The notes beneath the pieces are model-generated. The model had not been told where the DNA came from. It did not search any database and saw only the letters and a list, made by a program, of their open reading frames with translations. Positions 31,884 to 39,895 of a stretch of 40,143 nucleotides of DNA are shown in pieces; the stretch's first letter is position 1; each line of letters opens with the position of its first letter. The stretch is from JANNNF01 sp040385825 (GTDB lineage Bacteria > Pseudomonadota > Alphaproteobacteria > Rhodobacterales > Rhodobacteraceae). The stretch spans positions 1-40,143 of the forward strand of contig JAZKGQ010000015.1 in the NCBI GenBank assembly GCA_040385825.1, written 5' to 3'. A program made the translations under genes and the position numbers.

Positions 31884-32534
31884 ATGTTGACCCTCTCGCT
31901 TGAAAAACCCGGCGCCGCCACGCCGAAACTGTCGCTGTCGCTGTCGAAGGGGGCGCAGTTCACCGTCAAGGTCGAATGGGTCTGCAATGCCGCCCATCAG
32001 GACGATGTCGACGTGCATGCGCTGGCCGCGACGAATGACGGCAACGGGGCCAAGGTGACGGATCTGGGCAATGTGCTGTCCACCTACAACACCACCCGGA
32101 TGAACCCGCGCGGCGGGGCGCTGAAAAGTGCGCCCGACGGGTCGTTCCAGACGCCAGACGGCGGGCTTTTGCACAGCGGCGACATGCGGGTGCAGAACAA
32201 TTCGGAATCCATTGTCATCGACGGGTCGAAACTGGGCGCTGCGATCAACGAAATTCCGATCTTTGTCACCGTGCACGAGGCCGAACACGGCGGCAGCGAC
32301 GCAGTCGAGGAGGAGGGCGAGGAACCGGCCTTTGGCGACATCGACCTTTGCACCATCACCCTGACCGACAATCGCGGCAAGACCCTCGGGCAGTATCAGT
32401 TGTCGGATGAATTCAAGGAATTCAACGCGGTGCAATTGGGCAGCATCCTGCTTGGCCCGAATGGCTGGGAATATGCGGCGGTCGGGCGGGGCTTCAACGG
32501 CACGCTGAACGACATTCTCGCGCATTTTTCCTGA
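31884..32534 (+). CDS. TerD-family stress protein
   Basis: 216 residues with the TerD beta-sandwich pattern: KLSLSLSKGAQFTVKVEWVC, acidic calcium-type loops DDVDVHALAATNDG, LSTYNTTRMNPRGGALKSAPDG, a strand-rich centre, and the family ending LGSILLGPNGWEYAAVGRGF, where GPxGWxFxAVGxG is the TerD hallmark. AAGGAG stands 11 bases before the ATG. The insertion HGGSDAVEEEGEEPAFGDI is acidic and would bind cations or stay flexible. It is longer than TerD itself (192). Located 31 bp after telA; TerD proteins bind Ca2+ and are thought to scaffold membrane-linked stress complexes. Confidence 0.9.
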   Translation: MLTLSLEKPGAATPKLSLSLSKGAQFTVKVEWVCNAAHQDDVDVHALAATNDGNGAKVTDLGNVLSTYNTTRMNPRGGALKSAPDGSFQTPDGGLLHSGDMRVQNNSESIVIDGSKLGAAINEIPIFVTVHEAEHGGSDAVEEEGEEPAFGDIDLCTITLTDNRGKTLGQYQLSDEFKEFNAVQLGSILLGPNGWEYAAVGRGFNGTLNDILAHFS

Positions 32535-32541
32535 CCCTCGG

Positions 32542-33594
32542 ATGGGCCGCGACGAACCTCCGCAGGTGGATGGGCCGGACGACCGCAGGGGCTTGCGTCC
32601 GACGGTCATCGGTCCGGTGGGTGGCAAGGCTGCGCGCGAGGCGGGCAAGCCTGCGCCGACCGTGATCGGTGCGGTCGCGGCCAGAGAAAAGCCGCAGCGC
32701 CCGCCGCCCGCCCCCCGCGATTTGCCCGCCGCCCCCGAGCGCAAGTCGATCGGTCCCACCGCAATCCCCGGTGTGGCCCCGGAACGGATTGCCGTCACGC
32801 CCGCCGACCTGCGCAGGCTGTCGCCCGGCCTGCGCCCGCCGGTTGCCGACGAGGCGCTGCGGCTGGTGCAGACCGTGGCCCCGGCGCGGCTGAGCGAGCG
32901 CAACGTGGTGCTGTGGGGCCACAAGTTGCAGCAGGATTACACGGCGCTGGTGTCGCAGACGCTGGACCTGACGCAATCGGACGTGCTGCGCAATGTCTCG
33001 GCCCATGTCGGGCGGATGATCGACATTCTGGGGGCAATCGACATCGAGGCGGCCTGCGGTGTGGCCGATACCGGCCTGATCGCAGGGCTGTTCAAGGGGG
33101 CCAACAGCCGCATCGACTCGCCCGACGAACTGGCGCGGGCGCGGGGCGAACTGGACCATCTGATCGGGCTGATGAGCGCGGCCTTCGGCGATCTGCTGGG
33201 CTTTCGCGAGACGCTCGACCAGCACGCCCGCCGGATCGAGGCGCTTGGCGATGCCGCCGAGGCCACGGCGCTGGCGGCGCTGTTTCTGGCCGACCATCTG
33301 GGGCAGGATGCGCCTGCGCTGGCACAGCGCTTCACCGACCGCAGCATGAGCCTGACCCAGACCGTCGCGCAGATCCGCAGCGGGTCGGCGCTGCGGACGG
33401 CGCAGATCGAACAGCCGCTGCACCTGATCGCCACGATCCAGAATGTGGCGCTGGTGATGGTGCCGGGCTGGCTGACCAGCATCGCCGCCCTGTCGACCCT
33501 GCGCGACACCAACCGCCTGCCCACGCCAACCGAAGCCCGCGAACTGGCCAACCAGTTGCGCACCATCCTGCAACAGTTCAAAACACAAGGATAA
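32542..33594 (+). CDS. Unrecognised helical protein of the TelA/TerD unit with PTxIG repeats
   Basis: 350 residues; I do not recognise a named family. The N-terminal 80 residues are Pro/Arg/Ala-rich and contain three similar segments: RPTVIGPV (19-26), APTVIGAV (38-45) and GPTAIPGV (71-78). From about 95 on it is helical and TelA-like in feel (LWGHKLQQDYTALVSQTLDLTQSDVLRNVSAHVG, ELARARGELDHLIGLMSAAF, TVAQIRSGSALRTAQIE), suggesting coiled-coil bundles, with no signal peptide or membrane helix. It begins 7 bp after the TerD gene and ends 7 bp before the vWA gene, so it is a fixed part of the unit. It may be a distant TelA relative or a bridging partner between TelA and the TerD/vWA proteins. 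Start SD is weak. Confidence 0.85.
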   Translation: MGRDEPPQVDGPDDRRGLRPTVIGPVGGKAAREAGKPAPTVIGAVAAREKPQRPPPAPRDLPAAPERKSIGPTAIPGVAPERIAVTPADLRRLSPGLRPPVADEALRLVQTVAPARLSERNVVLWGHKLQQDYTALVSQTLDLTQSDVLRNVSAHVGRMIDILGAIDIEAACGVADTGLIAGLFKGANSRIDSPDELARARGELDHLIGLMSAAFGDLLGFRETLDQHARRIEALGDAAEATALAALFLADHLGQDAPALAQRFTDRSMSLTQTVAQIRSGSALRTAQIEQPLHLIATIQNVALVMVPGWLTSIAALSTLRDTNRLPTPTEARELANQLRTILQQFKTQG

Positions 33595-33601
33595 ATCCGC
33601 C

Positions 33602-34351
33602 ATGGCTTTGCAACTTGATCTGAACAAATCGGCGCAATCGCTGCGCCTGTCGCTGGACAAGGCCGGGGTGGCCGCCAACATCAGGGCCGAACTGATCTTT
33701 GACATCGACGTGTCGGGGTCGTTCGAGCATGAGCACGAGGAAGGCACCACCGGCAAGCTGGTGTCGCGGCTGGTGCCTTACGGCATGGTGCTGGACCCGG
33801 ATGGCAAGGTCGACCTGTTCACCTTCAGCAACGGGCCGGAGCACGTCCATCACGTTGGCACCGTGACGCCGGACGAAAGCGACAATTACATCGTGCGCAA
33901 TGTGATCGACCGGGTTCCGGGCTGGAACGGCGGCACCTCCTACAGCTATGTGCTGGAGCGCAACCTGCAACATTTCGGCTGGCTGCCGATGGACCGGCCC
34001 GTTGCCGGTTTCTTCAGCCGGTTCTTTGGCGGCGGCAAGGCGGCGGCACCGGTCGAAAAGAAGCGCTCCGTCGTCATCTTCATCACCGATGGCGAGAATG
34101 ACCAGGCTGACGAGGCCCGCACCATGCAGGTGCTGCAAGCCTCGCAGGATCGCGGCGATCAGGTGTATTTCCTGTTCATGGGGGCCTGCGAGGACACGGT
34201 GGAATTCAGGTTTCTCAACACCATCGCCGAGCGGTTCAGGAACACCGGCGTCGTCATCGTGCGCGATCTGGACAGTTTCGTCGACCTGTCGGACGACGAG
34301 TTGAACACGCGGCTGCTGGTGCCGGAATTGCTGGAATGGCTGCGGGGCTGA
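33602..34351 (+). CDS. TerF-like vWA-domain protein with TerD-type N-terminus
   Basis: 249 residues. The first 25 (MALQLDLNKSAQSLRLSLDK) copy the opening strands of TerD proteins; a von Willebrand A domain follows with the MIDAS motif FDIDVSGSF (D36, S38, S40), Thr in GWNGGTSYS, and SVVIFITDGEND as the Asp side of the metal site. The vWA part resembles copine/TerF domains. An insert FFSRFFGGGKAAAPVEKK at about 140-155 looks flexible. AAGGA precedes ATG by nine bases. Last gene of the unit. Such proteins bind Mg2+/Ca2+ and likely hold the TerD complex to partners. Confidence 0.9.
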   Translation: MALQLDLNKSAQSLRLSLDKAGVAANIRAELIFDIDVSGSFEHEHEEGTTGKLVSRLVPYGMVLDPDGKVDLFTFSNGPEHVHHVGTVTPDESDNYIVRNVIDRVPGWNGGTSYSYVLERNLQHFGWLPMDRPVAGFFSRFFGGGKAAAPVEKKRSVVIFITDGENDQADEARTMQVLQASQDRGDQVYFLFMGACEDTVEFRFLNTIAERFRNTGVVIVRDLDSFVDLSDDELNTRLLVPELLEWLRG

Positions 34352-34470
34352 CGCCGCAGCGCAGACGCGTCTGATCGGGCAGGGTCTGGCGGAAACGCCG
34401 GCATCGCAAACCGCGCCCATGCGGCGCTGTGATGTGCGGCAGGCGGGGTTCCGTCAGACCCTGGCAGGCC

Positions 34471-35178
34471 TCAAAGACCCGGCAGCAGGTTGATCAGGCC
34501 GCGCTTGCCGAAGGTCGCGCCACGGCCATCGCCAAAGGTGAACTTGCCACCCAGCCCGACAAAGGCCTCGGACCCCGAGGCCCCGAAGCCGGACCCGTCC
34601 AGCGTGCCGATTTCGGCTGTCAGAGCCAGTTTGGGGGCCACCGCATAGTCGCCTTTCAGGCTGAGCCGGGTGACGTTCAAGCCGCCGATGTCGCCATGTT
34701 CCAGCCCGCCACCGACGCCAAAGCTGTCGCTGACCGCATACCGGCCCGAAACCCCGCCGATGGTGCCCGAAATTCCGGCGTCTTCGCCATAGCCGACATA
34801 GGCCTCGATATCAAAGCTGGCGGCCTGCTGGCCGACTTCGAACCCGACGAAATCAAGGCTTTCGCCCGCCACCCGGTCTGCACCGACAAACAGGCCAAGC
34901 GAGGTCTGATCGGTCACGTTGTAAATGCTGTGCAGCGTCAGGTTAGAAGTCGTCTCGTCAATGAAATTCAGCCGGTTGAAGCCCAGGTCAACCTGAAACG
35001 CGATGCTGGGACCAAAGCCCACCACGATCTGACCATCGATGCCGGTTTTCGACAGACTGCTGTCATCCAGCAGGGCAGAGTGCGAAAACGCCAGCGCGCC
35101 GCCGGTGACCTCTTGTGCAATGGCGGGAAGGCCAGCCAGAATCATGCCGCAAACTGCGGTTGTAAAAAGCCTGTTCAT
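34471..35178 (-). CDS. Outer-membrane beta-barrel/porin-like protein
   Basis: 235 residues with a clear Sec signal peptide, MNRLFTTAVCGMILAGLPAIA, cut before QEVTGG. The mature part alternates polar and hydrophobic residues in about 10-12 strands (IAFQVDLGFNRLN, LTLHSIYNVTDQTSLGLFVGADR, FDIEAYVGYGED, VSGRYAVSDSFGVGGGLEHGD, VAPKLALTAEIGTLDG) and ends in a short unusual tail after FTFGDGRGATFGKRG, lacking the aromatic last residue usual for BAM substrates (it ends in Leu). ATG at 35178 with GGAG seven bases upstream. Function unknown; it resembles small porin-like proteins of Rhodobacteraceae. It is convergent with the ter-like unit and stands alone. Confidence 0.8.
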   Translation of the reverse strand: MNRLFTTAVCGMILAGLPAIAQEVTGGALAFSHSALLDDSSLSKTGIDGQIVVGFGPSIAFQVDLGFNRLNFIDETTSNLTLHSIYNVTDQTSLGLFVGADRVAGESLDFVGFEVGQQAASFDIEAYVGYGEDAGISGTIGGVSGRYAVSDSFGVGGGLEHGDIGGLNVTRLSLKGDYAVAPKLALTAEIGTLDGSGFGASGSEAFVGLGGKFTFGDGRGATFGKRGLINLLPGL

Positions 35179-35194
35179 CGTACTGCTCCGTCGT

Positions 35195-35226
35195 TTTTTA
35201 TATTTGCCGTGCGGGCACTGTGCCCG
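35195..35226 (-). promoter_or_regulatory. Promoter-like region with 15-bp palindrome for the beta-barrel gene
   Basis: CGGGCAC-T-GTGCCCG (35212-35226) is a perfect palindrome about 35-50 bp upstream of the start codon. Next to it on the minus strand lies the AT tract AAATATAAAAAACGACGGAG with TATAAA as a possible -10 and the ribosome-binding GGAG. The one-base centre suggests a repressor site at the -35 position rather than a hairpin. Confidence 0.5.
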
Positions 35227-35664
35227 ACAGTCCCGCCAATGCCCAGAGCATGGCAGATGCGGGGTCGGCGGGTGTTGCAAAATTGCGTGGCGATGACGGG
35301 GGTTAGCGGGTCACAATCGCGTGCACAGGCCCGTGCGACGACCCGCCCGGCCTGCCATGCCACACCCCCATTTGCCGCGACCCGCACCGCAAGCGGCATT
35401 GTGGCGCAAGCGACCTGCATGATTGCGCAAAGACCCCGGAATGCCGGCAAGCTGTGCCGCGCGATGCAGCAGGGCGCTTGTGTCATATCAAGGGGATTAA
35501 TGGTGCTGTGAGAGAGGATTGAATTTTCGCCATCTCACGACGAAATGATTGCAAACCATTGATATTGAATGGAACTAATCAAGGTTGCCCTAGTTTAACT
35601 GGGGCGAGCGCTAGGGCAAAATATAGGACGGAAACCTGCGTCTTCGGTGCGCGGGCATCCCCAA
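35227..35664. other. Gap between beta-barrel gene and phage module
   Basis: 438 bp with no supported gene. The stretch from about 35500 to 35600 drops clearly in GC compared with its surroundings, marking a likely junction between chromosome and the phage fragment. It contains the inverted repeat at 35585-35619. Open frames here are short and look like chance. Confidence 0.5.
35585..35619. terminator. Inverted repeat TTGCCCTAG / CTAGGGCAA
   Basis: TTGCCCTAG (35585-35593) and CTAGGGCAA (35611-35619) are exact reverse complements with a 17-base loop, about 45 bp past the end of the last phage-like gene on the minus strand. It may end the phage transcript; without a T-run it could also be a recombination or element end. 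Confidence 0.4.
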
Positions 35665-35871
35665 TCACCCGCCCGGATGCGCTTCCTGATCAGGCGGCGT
35701 CCACTCACCCGGCAAGTGGCCTTCCGCGATGTAGAACGTCCCGCAGGCGCTGGCCCGAACGGGAATCTTCGCCTCAAACAGCGCCTTCAAGCGTGCTGCA
35801 TCGGCTGCGAAGATGTGTTCATTCTGTCCAAGAGGATGACGGCGGTTCGGTTCATAAGGCATCTGAATCAC
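35665..35871 (-). CDS. Small phage-associated hypothetical protein
   Basis: 68 residues from a GTG at 35871 whose GTGA overlaps the stop of the tape-measure gene; an ATG three codons in (MPYEPNRRHPLG) is the alternative. Contents: AADAARLKALFEAKIPVRASACGTFYIAEGHLPGEW, a compact mixed alpha/beta fragment with a single Cys. Not recognised as a known tail protein. Coupled translation and position right after the tape-measure gene suggest a tail-tip or minor virion protein, or a host-directed small factor; no direct evidence for either. Confidence 0.6.
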   Translation of the reverse strand: MIQMPYEPNRRHPLGQNEHIFAADAARLKALFEAKIPVRASACGTFYIAEGHLPGEWTPPDQEAHPGG

Positions 35872-38663
35872 CCGTTCTTTGCGAGGCTGCGCTGTCCCGC
35901 CCGTGCGAGGCCAGCCTCGACCTGAGTGCGACTCTTTCTGAAAGAGTCGAGGTCGGTGACGCCAGACACATACATGTTGATGTTTTGCACGGTCGAGGTG
36001 CCCCCAGTCGCGCCACCCAGTTCGACAGGCACCTTGCCAGAACGCAGGGGGATTACCGCCTCATTGTCGCGCAGGACTGCGACCTGTTCCCCGCTGGTCA
36101 GCCCGCCATTGTGGTAGCGGGGAGCTGCGGCAAGCTGGGCAGGGGTCACGGCAATGTTGCGGGTGACGGTCGGGGCGTGGCTGATACCGCCGTCATGGAA
36201 CACGCCCGCCGTTCCACCGAACACCGCGCCAAGGATGTTCCCGAGTCCGAACCCGCCCGCGCCCGCGCCGGTCACGTTGCCGCCAAGCAGCCCGATCAGT
36301 TCCTTGACGGCCATGTCCGCGATAATCCGGGTTGCGGTTTGCAGGATCGAGTTCCCCAGCGACTCGAAGTCGAACTTGCCGGTCATCGCAAAGTCAGCGA
36401 TGGCGGCGGACAGGCTTTCGATGGCTTGCGACTCGATCATCTGACCTGCCTGAATCCAGTTCGGGACGCTCTTGACCCACGCATTTACCGGGTCGTTGGC
36501 GGTCTTGGTCAGTTCGGCGTTCAGCTTGGATGCAGCGTCAATCTGCCGGATCATCGCGGCGGTTTGCTGGTCGATTGCGCTCCCGGCGGCGATAGAGGAC
36601 TCGGCATACAGGCGCGCGGCCTCGTCGGTGGCATAGGTGCCCGCCGCAACCGTCTGCAACGTGAGGGTTTCAGCCTGCAAACTGGTCAGCCGGTCGCGCA
36701 GGGTTTCTGCCAACTGTTCGGCTGCGGACTTTTCTGCTTCAAGCGCGCCCGTGCGGGTGACGGATGCCGTGATGACGGCCTGCAACTCGCCTGCGGTCAT
36801 GGTGGCGGCGGGCTTGGTGGCGGGGGGCGTGGCAACGGTCGGATGATACGACACATCGGTGATGTTCGTCAGCTTGGCGAAAATGTCATCGTCGCTGGTG
36901 GTGGTGGGTGCCTTGGGCGTGAGGGCGCTGACAAGCGTGGTGGTCGGTGCCTTCGGCATGGTGATGGTAGGCGCGCTGATATTGATCTTGAGGCCAGACA
37001 GCGATTGCAGCGTGTTGAACACGTTCCGGGCCTGCGCCGCGACTCCGTTCATGCTGGACAGCCAAGCGTCGGTCTGATCCTTCGCCGCCGTCACGGTTCG
37101 CGCCATGTCGATTGCGACAAACTGCCGGGCCTTGTCTTCCATGTCGTTCAGCCCGCGAACGAATGCCCCCTGTTCATCGGTCAGCTTGTCCAGCCCCCCG
37201 GCACTCTGCACGATCAGGTCACGGATGGCGGCGTATTTGTCGGCAGCAACCTGTGCATTCGGCGCGGTCATGGCTTCGCGCAGAAGGGTGTTAAGCTGGG
37301 TTGCGGATTCCTTGGTCAGGTCGAGGTCGTCGCGCAACTTCCGAACCTGACCCATTTCGTTATTGGCGTATCCGCGCAGGGTGTCCCACCAGCGGCTAAA
37401 GCCAAAATCGTTCTGGAACGACTCCTGCGCCTCTTTCAGCGCATCCCCGGCGTCCAGCCGTGCGAGGTCGCGCTTGGCTGCGACAAGGGCCTGCACCTGC
37501 GTCGTGGCCGCGCCATACCTCTCTGCAAGGCCCGACAGGTCGGACGCTTCGCGGGCGGTGTTCTTGGCGGTGGACAGGGCCGAGTCGAGGTCTTTGATTG
37601 CGTCTTCAAGGGACTTGGCCTGAGGGATGACCTTTCCAAGGCCATAGTAAAGGGCTGCGCCAAGCGCGATTGCCCCGATGGTCACGAGGGAAATGGGGCT
37701 GACCATCGAAAGGAAGCCTGCCTTGAGGGTCGAGAGAATTTCAGCGCGGCTGCCAAGGGTCTGGAAGGTCTGGGCAAGCTGGGTGCCCTGTCCCGTGGCG
37801 ATTGCGAGGGGGGACATGCCCCCTGCAAGCATCACGCCAATATCGTTCAACTGAAAACCGACCTGTTGCGCAGCATGTGCCCCGCCACGCATCTGGCCTG
37901 CGAAGGCATCTGCGTTCCGGCCCGCCGTAAGCAAAGACTGGGCGGCACGGTCGCGCGCGGCGGCTGCCTGGTCGGCGGACAGGATGTTTTCGCGTTCGGC
38001 CTGCGCGATGCGGTCAAGCTGCGCCTCATAGGTCTTGCTGACTTCATAGAGGGGCACGAATTCCCGGCGCAGGCGTTCCATGGCCGAAGCGTGCTGATCG
38101 GCGGCGGTAGCAGCCTCGCGGGCTTCCCGCGCAAGCTGGGCCTGCGCGCCTTTCGCATACTCTGCCGCCGTGGCGGTCTGGGTCAGTTCGGTGCGCAGGT
38201 TCTCGTATTCGTTGCGAGCGATACGAACCCCGGCAACGTCAGGCGCGCGACGGAGTTGCGCGTTAAGGCGGTCAAGGCCAGCGTCCAGCGCCTCAAGGCC
38301 CTTGGCGTCCCCCAGATCGTCCAGCCGGAAGGCCAGCTTTTGCGCACTGGTGGATGCCTGCCGCAACGCCATAGAGGCGGCAAGGGCGGCGCGCTGGGTG
38401 GTGGTGCCGCTCTTAGCGGACGATGCCCCTGCCTGATCCAGCGACTTGGTGAGGGTGTTCGTTTCGGTCGAGGCGCGCTTGATCGGCGTAACATCGAATT
38501 GCGGTTTGATGTTCTTGAGGACACGGAACGCGCCTTCGGAATCCTTTTCGAGGTCGCGAACAGCGGCCTTCACGGCGGCAACCGCGCTGGTGAATTCCCG
38601 GCTGCCGGTCTTCGCGGCTGCCGCGTCGATCTGGAGGCGGATCGTGTGGGTTTTTTCGGTCAA
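35868..38663 (-). CDS. Phage tail tape-measure protein
   Basis: 931 residues. The N-terminal half is a long coiled coil rich in Ala, Glu, Gln and Arg (HASAMERLRREFVPLYEVSK, YEAQLDRIAQAERENILSADQAAAARDRAA). AAQQVGFQLNDIGVMLAGGMSP is a hallmark of lambda-type tape measures, followed by a hydrophobic stretch ISLVTIGAIALGAALYYGLG that could enter the host membrane at injection. The C-terminal part has the typical FHDGGISHAP / YHNGGLTSGEQVAVLRDNEAVIPL block and ends SFRKSRTQVEAGLARAGQR. It sets tail length of a siphovirus. The start is TTG at 38663 with poor SD. Upstream, where tail chaperone genes are expected, there is only AT-rich non-coding DNA. Confidence 0.92.
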   Translation of the reverse strand: MTEKTHTIRLQIDAAAAKTGSREFTSAVAAVKAAVRDLEKDSEGAFRVLKNIKPQFDVTPIKRASTETNTLTKSLDQAGASSAKSGTTTQRAALAASMALRQASTSAQKLAFRLDDLGDAKGLEALDAGLDRLNAQLRRAPDVAGVRIARNEYENLRTELTQTATAAEYAKGAQAQLAREAREAATAADQHASAMERLRREFVPLYEVSKTYEAQLDRIAQAERENILSADQAAAARDRAAQSLLTAGRNADAFAGQMRGGAHAAQQVGFQLNDIGVMLAGGMSPLAIATGQGTQLAQTFQTLGSRAEILSTLKAGFLSMVSPISLVTIGAIALGAALYYGLGKVIPQAKSLEDAIKDLDSALSTAKNTAREASDLSGLAERYGAATTQVQALVAAKRDLARLDAGDALKEAQESFQNDFGFSRWWDTLRGYANNEMGQVRKLRDDLDLTKESATQLNTLLREAMTAPNAQVAADKYAAIRDLIVQSAGGLDKLTDEQGAFVRGLNDMEDKARQFVAIDMARTVTAAKDQTDAWLSSMNGVAAQARNVFNTLQSLSGLKINISAPTITMPKAPTTTLVSALTPKAPTTTSDDDIFAKLTNITDVSYHPTVATPPATKPAATMTAGELQAVITASVTRTGALEAEKSAAEQLAETLRDRLTSLQAETLTLQTVAAGTYATDEAARLYAESSIAAGSAIDQQTAAMIRQIDAASKLNAELTKTANDPVNAWVKSVPNWIQAGQMIESQAIESLSAAIADFAMTGKFDFESLGNSILQTATRIIADMAVKELIGLLGGNVTGAGAGGFGLGNILGAVFGGTAGVFHDGGISHAPTVTRNIAVTPAQLAAAPRYHNGGLTSGEQVAVLRDNEAVIPLRSGKVPVELGGATGGTSTVQNINMYVSGVTDLDSFRKSRTQVEAGLARAGQRSLAKNG

Positions 38664-38938
38664 AGTTGAAGGCTTTCACGCTGGCGCTGTCGGGCGGCGC
38701 GTGGGGTCAGGGGAGGTGTCGAAGTGTCGGGCAGGAGGGGTGCGAGGGGCGACCATGGCAAGCCGCCCCCCGCGCTGACACCTGACTTCAACGGGTTCAG
38801 AATAAGCTCTTTGGGGTGGTATGCCCACGAAACGGCATCGGCGGTTTTCCGCCCAATGCAACTATTTTCGACCAAAATTTTTGCCCCACAATGGGGTTAT
38901 CGTGATCCGACAAGGGGGTGGGGCCTGTCCGCCCGAAA

Positions 38939-38996
38939 GTTCACATTTCAGAACCAAAACGGGCCAGATGTGAACCGAAGTTGTCAAAATATGACA
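38939..38996. repeat. Two inverted repeats in phage control-like DNA
   Basis: GTTCACAT (38939-38946) is matched by ATGTGAAC (38968-38975) with 21 bases between, followed at once by TGTCA-AAATA-TGACA (38982-38996). Both are exact. Size and spacing fit repressor operators of a phage switch region better than terminators. Confidence 0.5.
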
Positions 38997-39003
38997 CCGT
39001 GAA

Positions 39004-39061
39004 GTTGCAGGCGAGTTGCAATGAGGGCAGTACCAAGCTGAACTGCAACGAAAATGTTGCA
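39004..39061. repeat. Cluster of GTTGCA elements
   Basis: GTTGCA stands at 39004-39009, 39015-39020 and 39056-39061, with the reverse form TGCAAC at 39044-39049. The last two make an inverted repeat, TGCAAC-GAAAAT-GTTGCA, that extends to nine pairs with one mismatch. The first two are 11 bp apart, one helical turn. This looks like a multi-site protein-binding array. Confidence 0.5.
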
Positions 39062-39205
39062 ATTACAACTACTTACAGCTACTGCAGCGCCGATTCATCA
39101 AGGCCTATCTACCCCTTTGGAGCCCCCGGAGACGATTTTTCTGCGCCATGTGACCTTTGGCGCATCGGGTGCAACAGACCCGCCTGACGGCGGGAAGCGG
39201 GCAAG

Positions 39206-39880
39206 TCAGCCTGCCAGCCGCGCCCGGACATTCGCCACGCTGGACGGGTGCCAGATGCCGCCCCGTGCCGTCCTGATGCCCCGGCGGTTCAGTTCGTCAG
39301 CCACAGCCTGCAAGGTCGTGTGACCGGCTTTCTGCACGTCCACCAGCACATCGGCCAAGAGGGTAGCGCGCGCGTCAGCGCGGGCCGTGATGGCCTGCAC
39401 AGCGCCCCCATTGCCCTTGCCAGCGCGCCGCAGAGCGTCCGCGCCATTGGGGTTGCCAAGCGTCTGACCACGCGCCTTGGCGGCTTTCAGGGCAGCTTTG
39501 GTGTTGCGGCTGATGGCCTCGCGTTCCTCTTGTGCGACCAGCGCCATGACGCCAATGGTCAAGGAATTCGCGTTTGGCATGTCTGCCGCGACAAAATCCA
39601 CCCCGGAATCGCGCAAGGTCAGCAGGAATGCGGCGTTTCTGGACAGTCGATTGAGGCGGGCAATGACCAGCCGTGCCCCAGTCAGGCGGGCCTGCATGAT
39701 GGCACGGGCGAGTTCCGGGCGGTTGTTCACCTTGCCCGACTCCACCTCCACAAACTCTGCCAGCACAGCCGCACCATGGGCCTTGGCGAAGGCGGCAATC
39801 TCCGCCCGCTGGGCTTCAATGCCGAGTCCGCTGATGCCCTGACGGGCGGTCGATACCCTGATGTAAGCCACGATACGCAT
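39206..39880 (-). CDS. Small serine recombinase (resolvase/invertase family)
   Basis: 224 residues. The N-terminal catalytic domain starts RIVAYIRVSTARQGISGLGIEAQRAEI with nucleophile S10; the conserved Arg set is in ARLVIARLNRLSRN, and the E-helix equivalent is ALVAQEEREAISRNTKAAL. A C-terminal helix-turn-helix follows (TLQAVADELNRRGIRTARGG, PSSVANVRARLAG). Size fits resolvases/invertases of Pin/Hin or transposon type, much smaller than large serine integrases. ATG at 39880 with GAGGG five bases upstream. It could resolve a mobile element, invert a segment or serve a phage; the hairpin 16 bp before its start may be its own site. Confidence 0.93.
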   Translation of the reverse strand: MRIVAYIRVSTARQGISGLGIEAQRAEIAAFAKAHGAAVLAEFVEVESGKVNNRPELARAIMQARLTGARLVIARLNRLSRNAAFLLTLRDSGVDFVAADMPNANSLTIGVMALVAQEEREAISRNTKAALKAAKARGQTLGNPNGADALRRAGKGNGGAVQAITARADARATLLADVLVDVQKAGHTTLQAVADELNRRGIRTARGGIWHPSSVANVRARLAG

Positions 39881-39895
39881 ATCACCCTCATTTCC

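Larger units (their letters stand above)
38664..39205. other. AT-rich gap dense in inverted repeats
   Basis: 542 bp without a supported gene between the recombinase stop and the tape-measure start. From about 38850 to 39150 the GC content falls and short repeats pile up (see separate entries). No tRNA was recognised. The region may have been control or attachment DNA of the phage element, or the scar of a deletion that removed the tail genes. Confidence 0.5.

Noticed and set aside
35559..38669. 1036-codon plus-strand open frame
   Set aside because: It mirrors the tape-measure gene; its translation is Gly/Arg/His-rich without any recognisable domain, while the minus frame has clear tape-measure motifs.
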